From: JAGTVG01 sp964389805
GTDB taxonomy: Bacteria > Bacteroidota > Bacteroidia > Cytophagales > Cyclobacteriaceae
Assembly (NCBI GenBank): GCA_964389805.1
Contig: CAYMFU010000052.1
Coordinates: 16,395-80,394 of the forward strand
Direction of reading: 5' to 3'
DNA: 64,000 nt
Shown: in pieces, positions 55,483-64,000 of the stretch
Layout of the letters: each line of letters starts with the position of its first letter
How positions within the stretch are numbered: position 1 is the first letter of the stretch
Translations under genes and position numbers: made by a program
The notes under the pieces: model-generated
What the model was told of the DNA's origin: nothing
Seen by the model: only the letters and a program-made list of their open reading frames with translations
The model's database searches: none

Positions 55483-55498
55483 GATTTCATATGAAATC
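55483..55498. promoter_or_regulatory. Perfect 16-bp palindrome, possible operator
   Basis: GATTTCATATGAAATC is fully self-complementary and lies in the divergent gap between DUF2797 and elbB. A second hairpin-capable stretch, AGCTTTT-TAT-AAAAGCT, is at 55456-55472. A dimeric regulator site is plausible but unproven. Confidence 0.4.
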
Positions 55499-55606
55499 AA
55501 AAAGCTCACTTGTTAAAATAGAGTTGGCACATCAATCCTCCTCTTTCTTGCTTTTCAATTCATAAACTCCCAATTTTAATTCAAGTTTCACTTAATGAAC
55601 GATATT

Positions 55607-56287
55607 ATGAAAATTGGAGTTTTACTATCCGGAAATGGAGTGTTTGATGGATCTGAGATCCAGGAAGCAGTTTTCAGCCTTTTAGCAATAGATGAGAACA
55701 ATGCAGATGCTGTTTGTTTTGCGCCTAATATAGATCAGCATCATGTATTGAATCATATCACAGGTGATGAAATGAACGAATCCAGAAATGTTCTGGTCGA
55801 ATCAGCAAGAATTGCCCGTGGAAATATACAGGATCTAAAAGAGATCTCTTCAGACAATATTGATGCTCTGGTACTTCCAGGGGGTTTTGGAGCAGCAAAA
55901 AACCTTACTAAATGGGCCTTTGAGGGACCGGATGGAGATATACAGCCTGATGTTAAACGGATTATCTTAGAAATGGTTCATCACCGAAAACCTGTTTGCG
56001 GATTATGTATGGGCCCAACAGTTATAGCAAAAGCACTTGAAGGATCAGGTGTTAAGGCCAATCTGACAGTGGGAACCACAGAAGCTCCTTCCCCATATGA
56101 GATAGATGCTATAAGTGCAGGAATGGAGAAAACTGGTGCGACCGCCATAATGAAAGAGGTAACAGAAATAATGGTTGATGAATCCAACAAGATTGTAACA
56201 GCACCCTGTTATATGATGGAAGCCACCGTTTCACAAATCCGGAATAATATAAAGATGGCTATTGATAAAACCATTCAGTTGATTTAA
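55607..56287 (+). CDS. elbB: ElbB-type glyoxalase of the DJ-1/PfpI family
   Basis: 226 residues from the ATG at 55607, as MKIGVLLSGNGVFDGSE is the usual family start; the ATG four codons earlier is also possible. Nucleophile Cys134 in CGLCMGPTVIAKAL and the strand ALVLPGGFGAAKNL give the class I glutamine amidotransferase-like fold. ElbB proteins have weak glyoxalase activity and were linked to isoprenoid production; physiological role is unclear. Confidence 0.92.
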   Translation: MKIGVLLSGNGVFDGSEIQEAVFSLLAIDENNADAVCFAPNIDQHHVLNHITGDEMNESRNVLVESARIARGNIQDLKEISSDNIDALVLPGGFGAAKNLTKWAFEGPDGDIQPDVKRIILEMVHHRKPVCGLCMGPTVIAKALEGSGVKANLTVGTTEAPSPYEIDAISAGMEKTGATAIMKEVTEIMVDESNKIVTAPCYMMEATVSQIRNNIKMAIDKTIQLI

Positions 56288-56338
56288 TACCTTTAGAAAG
56301 GCCTATTAAATAAGTAACTTTTAATTTTTATAATAAAT

Positions 56339-57034
56339 TTGGATTCATTAGAACTGCCCATACCAATTATTTATGAAGACAATCATCTCCTGGTTGTAAA
56401 CAAACCTGCAGGGATTCTTGTTCAAAGTGACCGGACAGGGGATGAAAGCCTGCTGGAGATAATGAAAGACTATATTAAAGTTACCTATAAAAAACCAGGA
56501 AACGTATTCCTTGGATTACCTCATCGCCTGGACCGGCCGGTCAGCGGTGTTGTTGTCCTCGCCAAAACTTCAAAAGCACTTGAAAGAATCAATGAGCAGT
56601 TCAGGAAAAAAATGGTTGATAAAATATACTGGGCGCTAACGCATTCTACTCCACCGGAAATGAACGGTAAATTAACCCACTGGCTTATTAAGGATCATAA
56701 GAAAAACATAGTATCTGTAGCAAAAAAGCAGAAAAAGGATGCTGTAAGTGCAGAATTGGAATACGAGGTGATAGGCAAGATATCAGACGAACATTTAATA
56801 GAAGTAAAATTGATCACCGGCCGGTTTCACCAAATCAGAATTCAGCTAAAATCTATCGGATGCCCAATAGTTGGAGATGTAAAATATGGATTTGGAAAAC
56901 CAAACCGGGATGGTTCAATATGTTTACATGCAAGAAGGATCCATCTGATCCATCCCGTTAAAAAGGAAGCTGTAGAGTTTGAAGCTGACCTGCCTGAGAA
57001 AAACTGGCATAATTTCCAGTCTTTTTCAGGATAA
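56339..57034 (+). CDS. RluA-family pseudouridine synthase
   Basis: 231 residues from a TTG start; no ATG precedes the core in frame. Catalytic Asp65 in PHRLDRPVSGVVVLAKT, and the C-terminal signature LITGRFHQIRIQLKSIGCPI. It changes uridine to pseudouridine in rRNA or tRNA. There is no S4 domain, so it belongs to the short RluA group. It follows elbB by 51 bases on the same strand. Confidence 0.92.
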   Translation: MDSLELPIPIIYEDNHLLVVNKPAGILVQSDRTGDESLLEIMKDYIKVTYKKPGNVFLGLPHRLDRPVSGVVVLAKTSKALERINEQFRKKMVDKIYWALTHSTPPEMNGKLTHWLIKDHKKNIVSVAKKQKKDAVSAELEYEVIGKISDEHLIEVKLITGRFHQIRIQLKSIGCPIVGDVKYGFGKPNRDGSICLHARRIHLIHPVKKEAVEFEADLPEKNWHNFQSFSG

Positions 57035-57204
57035 TATTTAGATGAAAAATACAGGATAAGCCATTGATACGACCCATGTCAGTGCATACTTGTTAAATTT
57101 CTAAATGTTAAAAAGTAAGAATTTTCTCTAAAGCATAACATACGCATTCAGTTATGAACTTTGCCCCGGTAAAGAGATTAATTAAAAATCCTGTTTATAG
57201 TTTT

Positions 57205-59442
57205 TTATTTTATGGAGTATCTAATACCGGCATAAATATTTCGACCGAATATTGGTCCCCAGGCCATGGAACTATCGAAATATGGTCCAAATGGATCATC
57301 AGAAGCAAGAATCGGGTCTTTCTGCGTATAATTCAACAGGTTTTCAACACCTACATAAACATTGAGTTTTTCCAGCCAGGTCTTACTCACCTGTAGGTTC
57401 ATAACTGGAAATGCCGGTGAATATTCTGAGAGCTGATAAGGTTCCGGGTTGCTATACGTATCCGGTATTCTTTTCTTTCCTTGCCAGTTCAAGGTATAAT
57501 CAATCTTCCAGTATTTTCTTGATTCATAGGCAAGGTTTATAAAGAACCTATGTCTGCTGAGAAGAGGCTTCAGTCTCAAATCATCATCATATGTAGTTTT
57601 GACATCGAACCACCTGTAGGCCAATCGAACATCAAGGCGTTTGACCAGTTCGTAATCGACCTGGCCCTGAAAACTATTGCTATATGATTGTCCTTTCAAG
57701 TTGTAAAATACAACCTGTTGAGGATCCCGATCCAAATCAACTACAATTTGATTTTCAAAATTGGTTCTGTAAAAATCAAAACTGAAAAATCCATCTCTGT
57801 ACCCCAATTCAAACTCATGTGTGAAATTTATTCCATAATTCCATGCAATCTCCGGTTTAAGGCCATAAGGATAGTTGTTTTCTTCGCCTTCAATAATAAA
57901 CTGCCTTGAGCTGGCAAGATAACCGCTATTCTCGGAAATAATATTAGCAGTTCGCTGACCCCTCCCAGCCGATAGTCGAATCACATCCTGGTCGGAAAGC
58001 GCATATCGAACATGTAATCTTGGTGTTACGAAGGTACCGAACAGGTTATGGTGGTCAATTCTTAAACCAGCAACCGTTGTGAATTTATCAAGATGACTAT
58101 AGGTATATTCAAAGAATGCACCCGGCACGATCTCTTTTCTGTTATGTTGTTCTTCACCAAGCAATTCTTTATAATCATCATACTGAATGCTTACCCCTGT
58201 CAGGATCTTGTGGTTGGTATTTGAGATCATACTCTGGTACAATACATTACCGTATAAGCTGTTCTGAGAAGCATCGTATCTGGTAAGTCCAAAGTAAGAA
58301 TCCTGGTCATGAACGGCTCCGGAAACCTGTATTCCAAAACTTTGCCATGGCTTCGCGATATTTACTTTCCCAATTTTAGCCCAACCTTCAAGTCGGTTTA
58401 TCCCAAGATCCATCCCCCAGGAATTGGTTGTTTCTTTATCTGTATCCGGATCATACTCCAATTCTCCACCTGTTTTTCGTATCCAGGTCCCTTTAATACC
58501 GGCTTCGAAATGAAGTCCATTGTCTTTCCTCAATTCCCAGCGGTTTAGCAATACACCCTGTTTTGATAATGGCATATCCATAAATCCATCTTCATTTCTG
58601 TCATGCTTGATCCTGTTCATACTTCCATGAAGCAAGACAGCAGACTTTAGATCCTTAGATACATCGATCCGGACATTCGCATTAGCTTCAAACCTCCCAC
58701 CCTGGTTTACATAACCATTTAATAACAGGCGGTCCATATATTCTGGTTTTTGCAAGTTGACGTTTATCTGTCCGGCGATACTCTCAAATCCATTGATTAC
58801 CGAGCCGGTGCCTTTGATAACATGGATGCTTTCTATCCAAGTTCCAGGAATGAAAGTGAGTCCGTAAACAGAAGATAAACCCCGGATATCGGGCATATTT
58901 TCCCTGGTGATCTGAATATTAGGGCCGGCAAGCCCCAACATCTGAATTTGTCTTGTTCCTGTTACAGCATCAGTAAACGAAACATCCACGGATGGATTGG
59001 TTTCAAAACTTTCACTCAGGTTGCAACAGGCAGCTTTCAGCAGTTCCTTGCCAGAGACCACTTCTACCTTACGGGTGTCAAGGTAATCTATCTCCGTACT
59101 TTTTTGACGATAGACTATTTCAACGTCTTCCAGGGTTTCGGTTCCGCTCAGGATTATCTTGATCTGGCTTGAGCCTCTTACCCGGATTGTATCAGAGCTG
59201 TATCCTATGAAACTTGCTATAAGATTATCCTTCCCTTCGGCATGTTTTAATTTAAAATATCCATTTTCGTCTGCAGTTGTACCCGTTTGTGTATTGAGCC
59301 AATACACATTGGCTCCCAGCAATGGATGCTCATTTCCTTCTGCATCTATTCCCTTAATATATCCATCTATATAGTCATCCTCCTGAGAAAGGGCCGGGGA
59401 AGCAAATAGGAATAAAGCTAATAAAAACCAAATGATCCGCAT
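57205..59442 (-). CDS. TonB-dependent receptor, probably for a soft metal
   Basis: 745 residues from the ATG at 59440-59442, which sits 4 bases past the HMA gene stop and begins a signal peptide (FLLALFLFASPALSQ). An N-terminal carboxypeptidase-regulatory-like domain (GANVYWLNTQTGTTADENGY) leads to the plug (residues about 110-230) and a 22-stranded barrel ending FGRNIYAGIRYSIK. The plug has an unusual Cys139-Cys140 pair (KAACCNLSESFETNPSVD). Together with the two upstream metal-binding proteins this suggests uptake of copper or a similar metal. Ligand is inferred. Confidence 0.88.
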   Translation of the reverse strand: MRIIWFLLALFLFASPALSQEDDYIDGYIKGIDAEGNEHPLLGANVYWLNTQTGTTADENGYFKLKHAEGKDNLIASFIGYSSDTIRVRGSSQIKIILSGTETLEDVEIVYRQKSTEIDYLDTRKVEVVSGKELLKAACCNLSESFETNPSVDVSFTDAVTGTRQIQMLGLAGPNIQITRENMPDIRGLSSVYGLTFIPGTWIESIHVIKGTGSVINGFESIAGQINVNLQKPEYMDRLLLNGYVNQGGRFEANANVRIDVSKDLKSAVLLHGSMNRIKHDRNEDGFMDMPLSKQGVLLNRWELRKDNGLHFEAGIKGTWIRKTGGELEYDPDTDKETTNSWGMDLGINRLEGWAKIGKVNIAKPWQSFGIQVSGAVHDQDSYFGLTRYDASQNSLYGNVLYQSMISNTNHKILTGVSIQYDDYKELLGEEQHNRKEIVPGAFFEYTYSHLDKFTTVAGLRIDHHNLFGTFVTPRLHVRYALSDQDVIRLSAGRGQRTANIISENSGYLASSRQFIIEGEENNYPYGLKPEIAWNYGINFTHEFELGYRDGFFSFDFYRTNFENQIVVDLDRDPQQVVFYNLKGQSYSNSFQGQVDYELVKRLDVRLAYRWFDVKTTYDDDLRLKPLLSRHRFFINLAYESRKYWKIDYTLNWQGKKRIPDTYSNPEPYQLSEYSPAFPVMNLQVSKTWLEKLNVYVGVENLLNYTQKDPILASDDPFGPYFDSSMAWGPIFGRNIYAGIRYSIK

Positions 59443-59446
59443 TGCA

Positions 59447-59809
59447 CTAGTGTTTATGCGCACCATCATCGTATTGGCAGCACAGTGGAAGCTTTTTATA
59501 TGTAGATTCCTTGGCTTTTACTTTATCTGTGCTATGTCCAAGCTCTGCAATAGCTTTATGGATATCTATTAGTTCCACTTTTTCTGGATTATAGGTGACG
59601 GTGATCATTCCAGTTTCTTTATCCCACTCGGCCTTTTTAACACCTTTGATCAGGGCGCCATTTTCAATGCGCTCTTTGCACATGCTACACACACCCTCCA
59701 CTTTAAATTCTTCTGTTTTTACATCTCCTGACATGGAATATACATGGACAGGAATTATTAGGGTGATAAGAAAAAATGTTAAGTATATTGATTTGATAAA
59801 AGATTTCAT
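59447..59809 (-). CDS. Exported heavy-metal-associated domain protein
   Basis: 120 residues with a signal peptide (YLTFFLITLIIPVHVYS). HMA-fold metal site CSMC (Cys41, Cys44) in VEGVCSMCKERIENG, then the DKETGMITVTYNPEKV strand. A C-terminal Cys110-Cys111 and His-rich tail (DDGAHKH) may add a second site. It probably hands copper or another soft metal to or from the TonB-dependent receptor encoded 4 bases downstream. Confidence 0.9.
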   Translation of the reverse strand: MKSFIKSIYLTFFLITLIIPVHVYSMSGDVKTEEFKVEGVCSMCKERIENGALIKGVKKAEWDKETGMITVTYNPEKVELIDIHKAIAELGHSTDKVKAKESTYKKLPLCCQYDDGAHKH

Positions 59810-59886
59810 ATGAATATGTTTTTAATTGTACATAATTAATTTGATGAACCATATTTTGGTTCACAATCATTAGTTTCAATTAAAAA

Positions 59887-60273
59887 CTATCCGTAAAAGG
59901 TAAAATTCGAATACTTTAACCAGATAGGAATCTTTTCTGGGGGAGGAGAATTGCAGATTTTTAGAGCAACCCTCTCATGGTCTTCATGATCAATTGATCT
60001 TAGTGAAGCAATCTCTATGATTTCCAGTAATGGAGCTTTAAAAACAGTATTTTCTGACTGAACCAGCTGGTCATCTGGAATGAACTGAAAGATCATCTGC
60101 TCATTACCACAACATCCCATATCCATACCGGTATTTCCACAGCAGCAATTATCGGCAATAGGAATGATAGAAACAGATTCTATTTCCCCAAGGCAATAAT
60201 GGATGTTCATTGTAAATCCTGCTGTAAGCAGAAGATACATTGAAGAAAATAATATGGCAGAAATACGCTTCAT
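59887..60273 (-). CDS. HYC_CC_PP family protein
   Basis: 128 residues. Signal-peptide-like start (ILFSSMYLLLTAGFTMNI) runs into HYCLGE; then NCCCGNTGMDMGCCGNEQ and the NSPPPEKIP stretch give the three parts after which this family is named. Seven cysteines, with His and Met around, suggest soft-metal binding. It is first in the run with the HMA protein (77 bases) and the receptor. Confidence 0.88.
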   Translation of the reverse strand: MKRISAILFSSMYLLLTAGFTMNIHYCLGEIESVSIIPIADNCCCGNTGMDMGCCGNEQMIFQFIPDDQLVQSENTVFKAPLLEIIEIASLRSIDHEDHERVALKICNSPPPEKIPIWLKYSNFTFYG

Positions 60274-60395
60274 TGTTTGTATTATTACGCAAAGGTACTA
60301 AAAATGTTGTTCTTGATAACTGATATTGGTCATAACAACAATATGAATAAACCAGAATATCTTAAGGAATTATATCTCAAGAATCAATACGACAA

Positions 60396-60845
60396 CTAGA
60401 GATTATAAAATATTCGGTCCATCTCTGCCCAGCTTGTAAATCCCTCTAAGGGGATTTGCATTGAATCGCAAATCTCCAGCCACGCTTTGTTTCTGGGTTC
60501 CGGTGCCAATTTTTTCATATCATCTTCAAAATTGGAACCGGTATATTCATAATAACCGAATTCATAATAATTCCCATCTTCCAATCTAATGAGAAAAATA
60601 GAAAAGTTTCGCATGTTATACTTTATCAACAGATCCCGGACACCCTCATAATCATCAGCGTGTAATTTCTTGTATTCTGCAATCATTTCTTCCTTTAAGC
60701 GGATCACCATCCCTACTCTCTTAATCTTTTCATTCCCTTCAGAAATATGATCTTTTTTATGATCCAAAGATGAATCCGTTGAGTTACAACGGTTTAGCAA
60801 GAAAGTGGAAGCAATTAAAACGGAAAATATGACGAAATTCTTCAT
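60396..60845 (-). CDS. L-rhamnose mutarotase-like lipoprotein
   Basis: 149 residues. Lipoprotein signal with Cys20 (STFLLNRC). The mature part is the dimeric ferredoxin-like fold of RhaM: KRVGMVIRLKEEMIAEYKKLHAD with the catalytic His, NFSIFLIRLEDGNYYEFGYYEY, PRNKAWLEICD and the end WAEMDRIFYNL. Cytoplasmic RhaM speeds anomer exchange of L-rhamnose; here the fold is exported, so it may act on rhamnose released in the periplasm, or may have another role. Confidence 0.82.
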   Translation of the reverse strand: MKNFVIFSVLIASTFLLNRCNSTDSSLDHKKDHISEGNEKIKRVGMVIRLKEEMIAEYKKLHADDYEGVRDLLIKYNMRNFSIFLIRLEDGNYYEFGYYEYTGSNFEDDMKKLAPEPRNKAWLEICDSMQIPLEGFTSWAEMDRIFYNL

Positions 60846-61151
60846 AATTAACTGTATTTATCTAATGTGAATCACTTGAACATCGATACAATAAATTGGC
60901 TCTTAATTTTCACGGAATTTAATATACCCTCGTGATTAATAAAAAGAATGTAAAAACTTTATCCGTAACATATATAATTCAGCATCTGGCCCTGGTCGAA
61001 AAATTAAAAATCTAAAATAAAATTTTCATATTAATCTTTTGATTTATTTTTATGCTCGAAATAATATTAAAAGAGATCTTTTAGCATAGATCAGGATTTT
61101 ATCATTATAATTTTTCTTAAAAGTAGATTAGTAAGGCAAAGCTTTTAATTA
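60846..61151. other. 306-base divergent intergenic stretch
   Basis: Lies between the mutarotase-like and FG-GAP genes, which read away from each other. AT-rich with several A/T runs; it has an AAAAGAGATCTTTT near-palindrome near 61070 but no full TAnnTTTG element, RNA gene or ORF that I can support. Confidence 0.5.
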
Positions 61152-64000
61152 ATGGATCTGAAGCGACATTTCAATTTTGGAAATCAAATAGGGAATTATT
61201 TAATATTAATCCTGATCCTGATATCCCCTGCCTGCAACATTCTCTTTGATTCGGATGAGCAGTTCAAATTGTTAAAATCCGAAAATACAGGTATTGATTT
61301 TAACAATGCCCTGGATGAAAGCCACATTATGAACATTATCACCTACCCAGACTTTTACAGTGGTGGAGGTGTTTCCATAGGCGATGTTGACAATGATGGA
61401 CTTCCTGATGTATTTTTTACCGGAAACCAGGTCCAGCCCAGGTTATATAAAAATATGGGTAATCTGAAATTTGAAGATATTACCAAAAAGTCAAATCTGG
61501 GAGAAATGCCCGATGGCTGGTATACCGGAACCTCTATGGTGGATCTTAATGCTGATGGCTGGTTGGACATATATGTCTGCCGGTCCGGAATGGCAGCTCC
61601 GGAAGACAGGGCGAACCTTTTATACATAAACAACCAGGATGGTACATTTCAGGATATGGCGGAAGAATATGGGCTTAACAACCAGGGCTATGGTGTTAAT
61701 GCATATTTTTTTGACTATGATAAAGATGGTGATATTGATGTGTATGTAGCCAATCAAACATCCGCCAGATTAAACAGCGCCGATGCTGCGAGGTTAAGAA
61801 ATGTGTCCGATCCCTATTCTGGCGACAAACTTTATGAAAACATGGGTGAGGCGTTTATCGATGTAACCGAAAAATGCGGACTTTATAGCTCTCAAATAGG
61901 ATTCGCACATGGAATTTCTGTGGGAGATATAAACAATGATGGATGGGAAGACATATTTGTAAGTAATGATTTTTTCGAATATGATTATTTATATATCAAT
62001 AATGGAGATAAAACATTTACCGAAAAAATCAAAGAAGCAACAAGGCACATTTCCCATTTTTCCATGGGCAACGACCTGGGTGATTTTAATAATGATGGCC
62101 TATTAGATCTTATAGTTTTAGATATGGTTGCTGAGGATAACAGGAGGCTATATATGAATACCGGTGGCAGTGACCAGCAAAGATTTGATCGACGAGTTCA
62201 ACATGGCTTGCATCATCAATATATGTTCAATGTATTGCATTTCAACAATGGCAATGAAACATTCAGCGAAATAGGCATGCTTGCTGGTATATCGAGAACT
62301 GATTGGAGCTGGGCGCCATTATTTGCCGATTTTGACAATGATGGATTCAAGGACCTGTATGTTTCCAATGGTATTCGAAAAGATATTCGAAACATTGATT
62401 GGGGGTATAGTTATAGAAACCTTACACAATTCTCCAATTTCACTGATTTCGAAGCCTCCCAATGGGACTTTCTATTAAACGCCCTTCCTTATGAACCTGT
62501 CACCAATTACATGTTCCGGAACAATGGTGATCTCAGCTTTTCTAAAGTCATGAAGGAGTGGGGAATGGATCAAAAATCCTATTCTAATGGAGTGGCTTAT
62601 GGAGATCTGGATAATGATGGAGACCTGGACCTTGTGGTCAACAATGTGGATAGTGAAGCTTTTGTATATGAAAATAGAAATAAGGAGTCGAATTATCTTC
62701 AAATCAGATTAGCTGGAAGCCGAGACAATACACTGGCTTTAGGAACAAAAGTTTGGATTTATCATGGAGATAAAGCACAGTATCAGCAGCATTATCTCGC
62801 CCGGGGGTACCGGTCGAGTATGGAGCCAATATTGCACTTCGGCCTAGGGAAAGATACCCTGATTAATAGAATTGAAATCCAGTGGCCTGATGGCCGTAAG
62901 ATGGAATTAAAAGACATTGGATCAAACCAGGTTCTATCCCTTAAGGCTTCGGATTCCGCTGTGGATGCATCAAATCTTATTAAAAAATCCGATTATTATT
63001 TTGAAGAAGTCACTGATCAATCCGGTCTTACCATACAGCATCGGGAAAACGAAAAAATAGATTTTATTACCCATCCAATGCTGCCGCATGATATCACGGC
63101 ACTTGGACCACCTCTTGCTGCGGCCGACGTTAACGAAGACGGTCTGGATGATTTTTATTTAGGAGGATCATATCGGTTCACGGGAGAACTATATATCCAA
63201 ACACCTGAAGGAGGATTTATAAATGAGCAGCCAGATCTTTTTAAAGGAGATGAACTATATGAAGACGCAGGAGTTACATTTTTCGATATTGATGGGGATA
63301 GAGATCTTGATCTCTATCTTGTAAGCGGAAGTGATGAGAACAGGCAGGGAAAATTTAAATTGAATGACCGGCTGTATATAAATGATGGGTATGGCTCTTT
63401 TGAGAAGAATGAATCCCGGATCCCGGCTTTAGACTACAGTGGTTCTGTAGCCAAAGCTGCTGATTTTGACAACGACGGAGATCTTGATCTTTTTCTTGGC
63501 GGAAGAATGATCCCGGGCAATTATCCACATTCGCCTGACAGCTATTTATTAAGAAATACCAATGGGAAGCTTGAGGATATTACTACCCAATATGCTCCTG
63601 ATTTAAAAGCTCTGGGTATGGTGACTGATGCCACCTGGTCAGATTTTGATCTGGATGGAGACCTGGATCTAATTGTTGTAGGAGAATGGATGCCGGTAAC
63701 GATACTTAGAAACGAGGAGGGGAAGTTTATGAAAGTTGATAATACAGATAATGGATTGAATTATTCGTCCGGATGGTGGTGGTGTGTAGAATCAATAGAC
63801 ATAGACAATGATGGCGATCCCGATTATGTGCTTGGAAATATTGGCCATAACTATAAATTCAAGGCATCAGAACAAGCACCGCTGGAAGTATATATCAATG
63901 ACTTTAATGATAATGGCAAAGATGATTTTGTGATCGGGTATCATCAGGATGGTAGAATATTTCCCACGGTTGACAGAACCCGGACCTTAAAATTAAACCG
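61152..64000 (+). CDS. FG-GAP/VCBS repeat lipoprotein with ASPIC/UnbV domain (partial)
   Basis: 949 codons are present and the frame is still open at the window end. A lipoprotein signal ends in SPAC (Cys28). At least 13 calcium-type DxDxDG loops are spread along it, for example DVDNDGLPD, DLNADGWLD, DYDKDGDID, DINNDGWED, DFDNDGFKD, DLDNDGDLD and DIDNDGDPD, marking FG-GAP blades of beta-propellers. An ASPIC/UnbV module (about residues 515-600) has LRLAGSRDN-like, YLARGYRSSMEPILHFGLG and IEIQWPDGRKMEL. Such CRTAC1-like surface lipoproteins are often linked with SusCD or carbohydrate genes. Ligand unknown. Confidence 0.9.
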   Translation, partial: MDLKRHFNFGNQIGNYLILILILISPACNILFDSDEQFKLLKSENTGIDFNNALDESHIMNIITYPDFYSGGGVSIGDVDNDGLPDVFFTGNQVQPRLYKNMGNLKFEDITKKSNLGEMPDGWYTGTSMVDLNADGWLDIYVCRSGMAAPEDRANLLYINNQDGTFQDMAEEYGLNNQGYGVNAYFFDYDKDGDIDVYVANQTSARLNSADAARLRNVSDPYSGDKLYENMGEAFIDVTEKCGLYSSQIGFAHGISVGDINNDGWEDIFVSNDFFEYDYLYINNGDKTFTEKIKEATRHISHFSMGNDLGDFNNDGLLDLIVLDMVAEDNRRLYMNTGGSDQQRFDRRVQHGLHHQYMFNVLHFNNGNETFSEIGMLAGISRTDWSWAPLFADFDNDGFKDLYVSNGIRKDIRNIDWGYSYRNLTQFSNFTDFEASQWDFLLNALPYEPVTNYMFRNNGDLSFSKVMKEWGMDQKSYSNGVAYGDLDNDGDLDLVVNNVDSEAFVYENRNKESNYLQIRLAGSRDNTLALGTKVWIYHGDKAQYQQHYLARGYRSSMEPILHFGLGKDTLINRIEIQWPDGRKMELKDIGSNQVLSLKASDSAVDASNLIKKSDYYFEEVTDQSGLTIQHRENEKIDFITHPMLPHDITALGPPLAAADVNEDGLDDFYLGGSYRFTGELYIQTPEGGFINEQPDLFKGDELYEDAGVTFFDIDGDRDLDLYLVSGSDENRQGKFKLNDRLYINDGYGSFEKNESRIPALDYSGSVAKAADFDNDGDLDLFLGGRMIPGNYPHSPDSYLLRNTNGKLEDITTQYAPDLKALGMVTDATWSDFDLDGDLDLIVVGEWMPVTILRNEEGKFMKVDNTDNGLNYSSGWWWCVESIDIDNDGDPDYVLGNIGHNYKFKASEQAPLEVYINDFNDNGKDDFVIGYHQDGRIFPTVDRTRTLKLN

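Noticed and set aside
57154..57396. Plus-strand ORF after the RluA gene
   Set aside because: Most of it is antisense to the C-terminus of the TonB-dependent receptor.
1..64000. Search by eye for tRNA, rRNA, CRISPR arrays, transposases, integrases and att-like repeats
   Set aside because: No cloverleaf-like gene, regular spacer array, transposase motif or long terminal repeat was found; short repeats in AT-rich gaps are best explained by composition.

Overview
The window is chromosomal DNA from a member of the Bacteroidota. It is AT-rich, and most gene starts lack a clear Shine-Dalgarno sequence. A few gene starts have a TAnnTTTG promoter element upstream, the form used in this phylum. Family content agrees: DUF3078, HYC_CC_PP, LytS/LytTR pairs, PagL-like acyloxyacyl hydrolase, a TonB-dependent receptor with a carboxypeptidase-regulatory-like N-terminus, ASPIC/FG-GAP lipoproteins, and many secreted sugar-active proteins. 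This looks like a polysaccharide-degrading, probably aquatic, heterotroph. Genus cannot be fixed from the sequence alone. I saw no rRNA, tRNA, CRISPR array, insertion sequence or prophage.

Layout. 1-3442: minus-strand operon of a secreted beta-helix protein, a 2-keto-3-deoxy-acid dehydratase of the FAH fold and an alpha-ketoglutarate semialdehyde dehydrogenase cut by the window edge. Together they suggest polymer breakdown feeding a non-phosphorylating pentose/uronate route to 2-oxoglutarate. 3632-9328: two exported FAD-dependent oxidoreductases, an archaeal-type AAA ATPase, and a small exported protein carrying a covalent-FMN (DxxTGAT) motif next to the second oxidoreductase. 9629-12109: PagL-like outer-membrane protein, cupin, SpoU methyltransferase. 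12393-21619: mutS with a TPR protein, an ABC-2 exporter pair, an MBL/beta-CASP hydrolase followed by a GntP permease, and an unknown protein. 21926-32638: DPE2-type 4-alpha-glucanotransferase, hexapeptide acyltransferase, MGMT, PHP-domain protein, GH2, DinB and GH9. 32721-39403: pyruvate phosphate dikinase, a histidine phosphatase, then a lipoprotein/LytS-type kinase/LytTR regulator operon in which the kinase's membrane sensor is internally duplicated. 39430-46000: fused 5-oxoprolinase/hydantoinase, GT9, DUF6165 and geranylgeranyl-reductase-like flavoprotein. 46083-53577: AsmA-like protein, cytochrome c lipoprotein, arginine deiminase, free-methionine-sulfoxide reductase, ribD, prmC and a C2-like protein. 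53639-57034: DUF3078, DUF2797, elbB, RluA. 57205-60273: operon for HYC_CC_PP protein, periplasmic HMA metal-binding protein and TonB-dependent receptor, probably copper or another soft metal. 60396-64000: exported rhamnose-mutarotase-like lipoprotein and, divergently, a large FG-GAP/ASPIC lipoprotein that runs off the window.

Most of the window is ordinary housekeeping and carbohydrate metabolism. The parts most worth a second look are the putative flavinylated protein/FAD oxidoreductase pair, the duplicated-sensor kinase, the metal-uptake operon, the C2-like protein and two perfect 16-bp palindromes in divergent intergenic regions.
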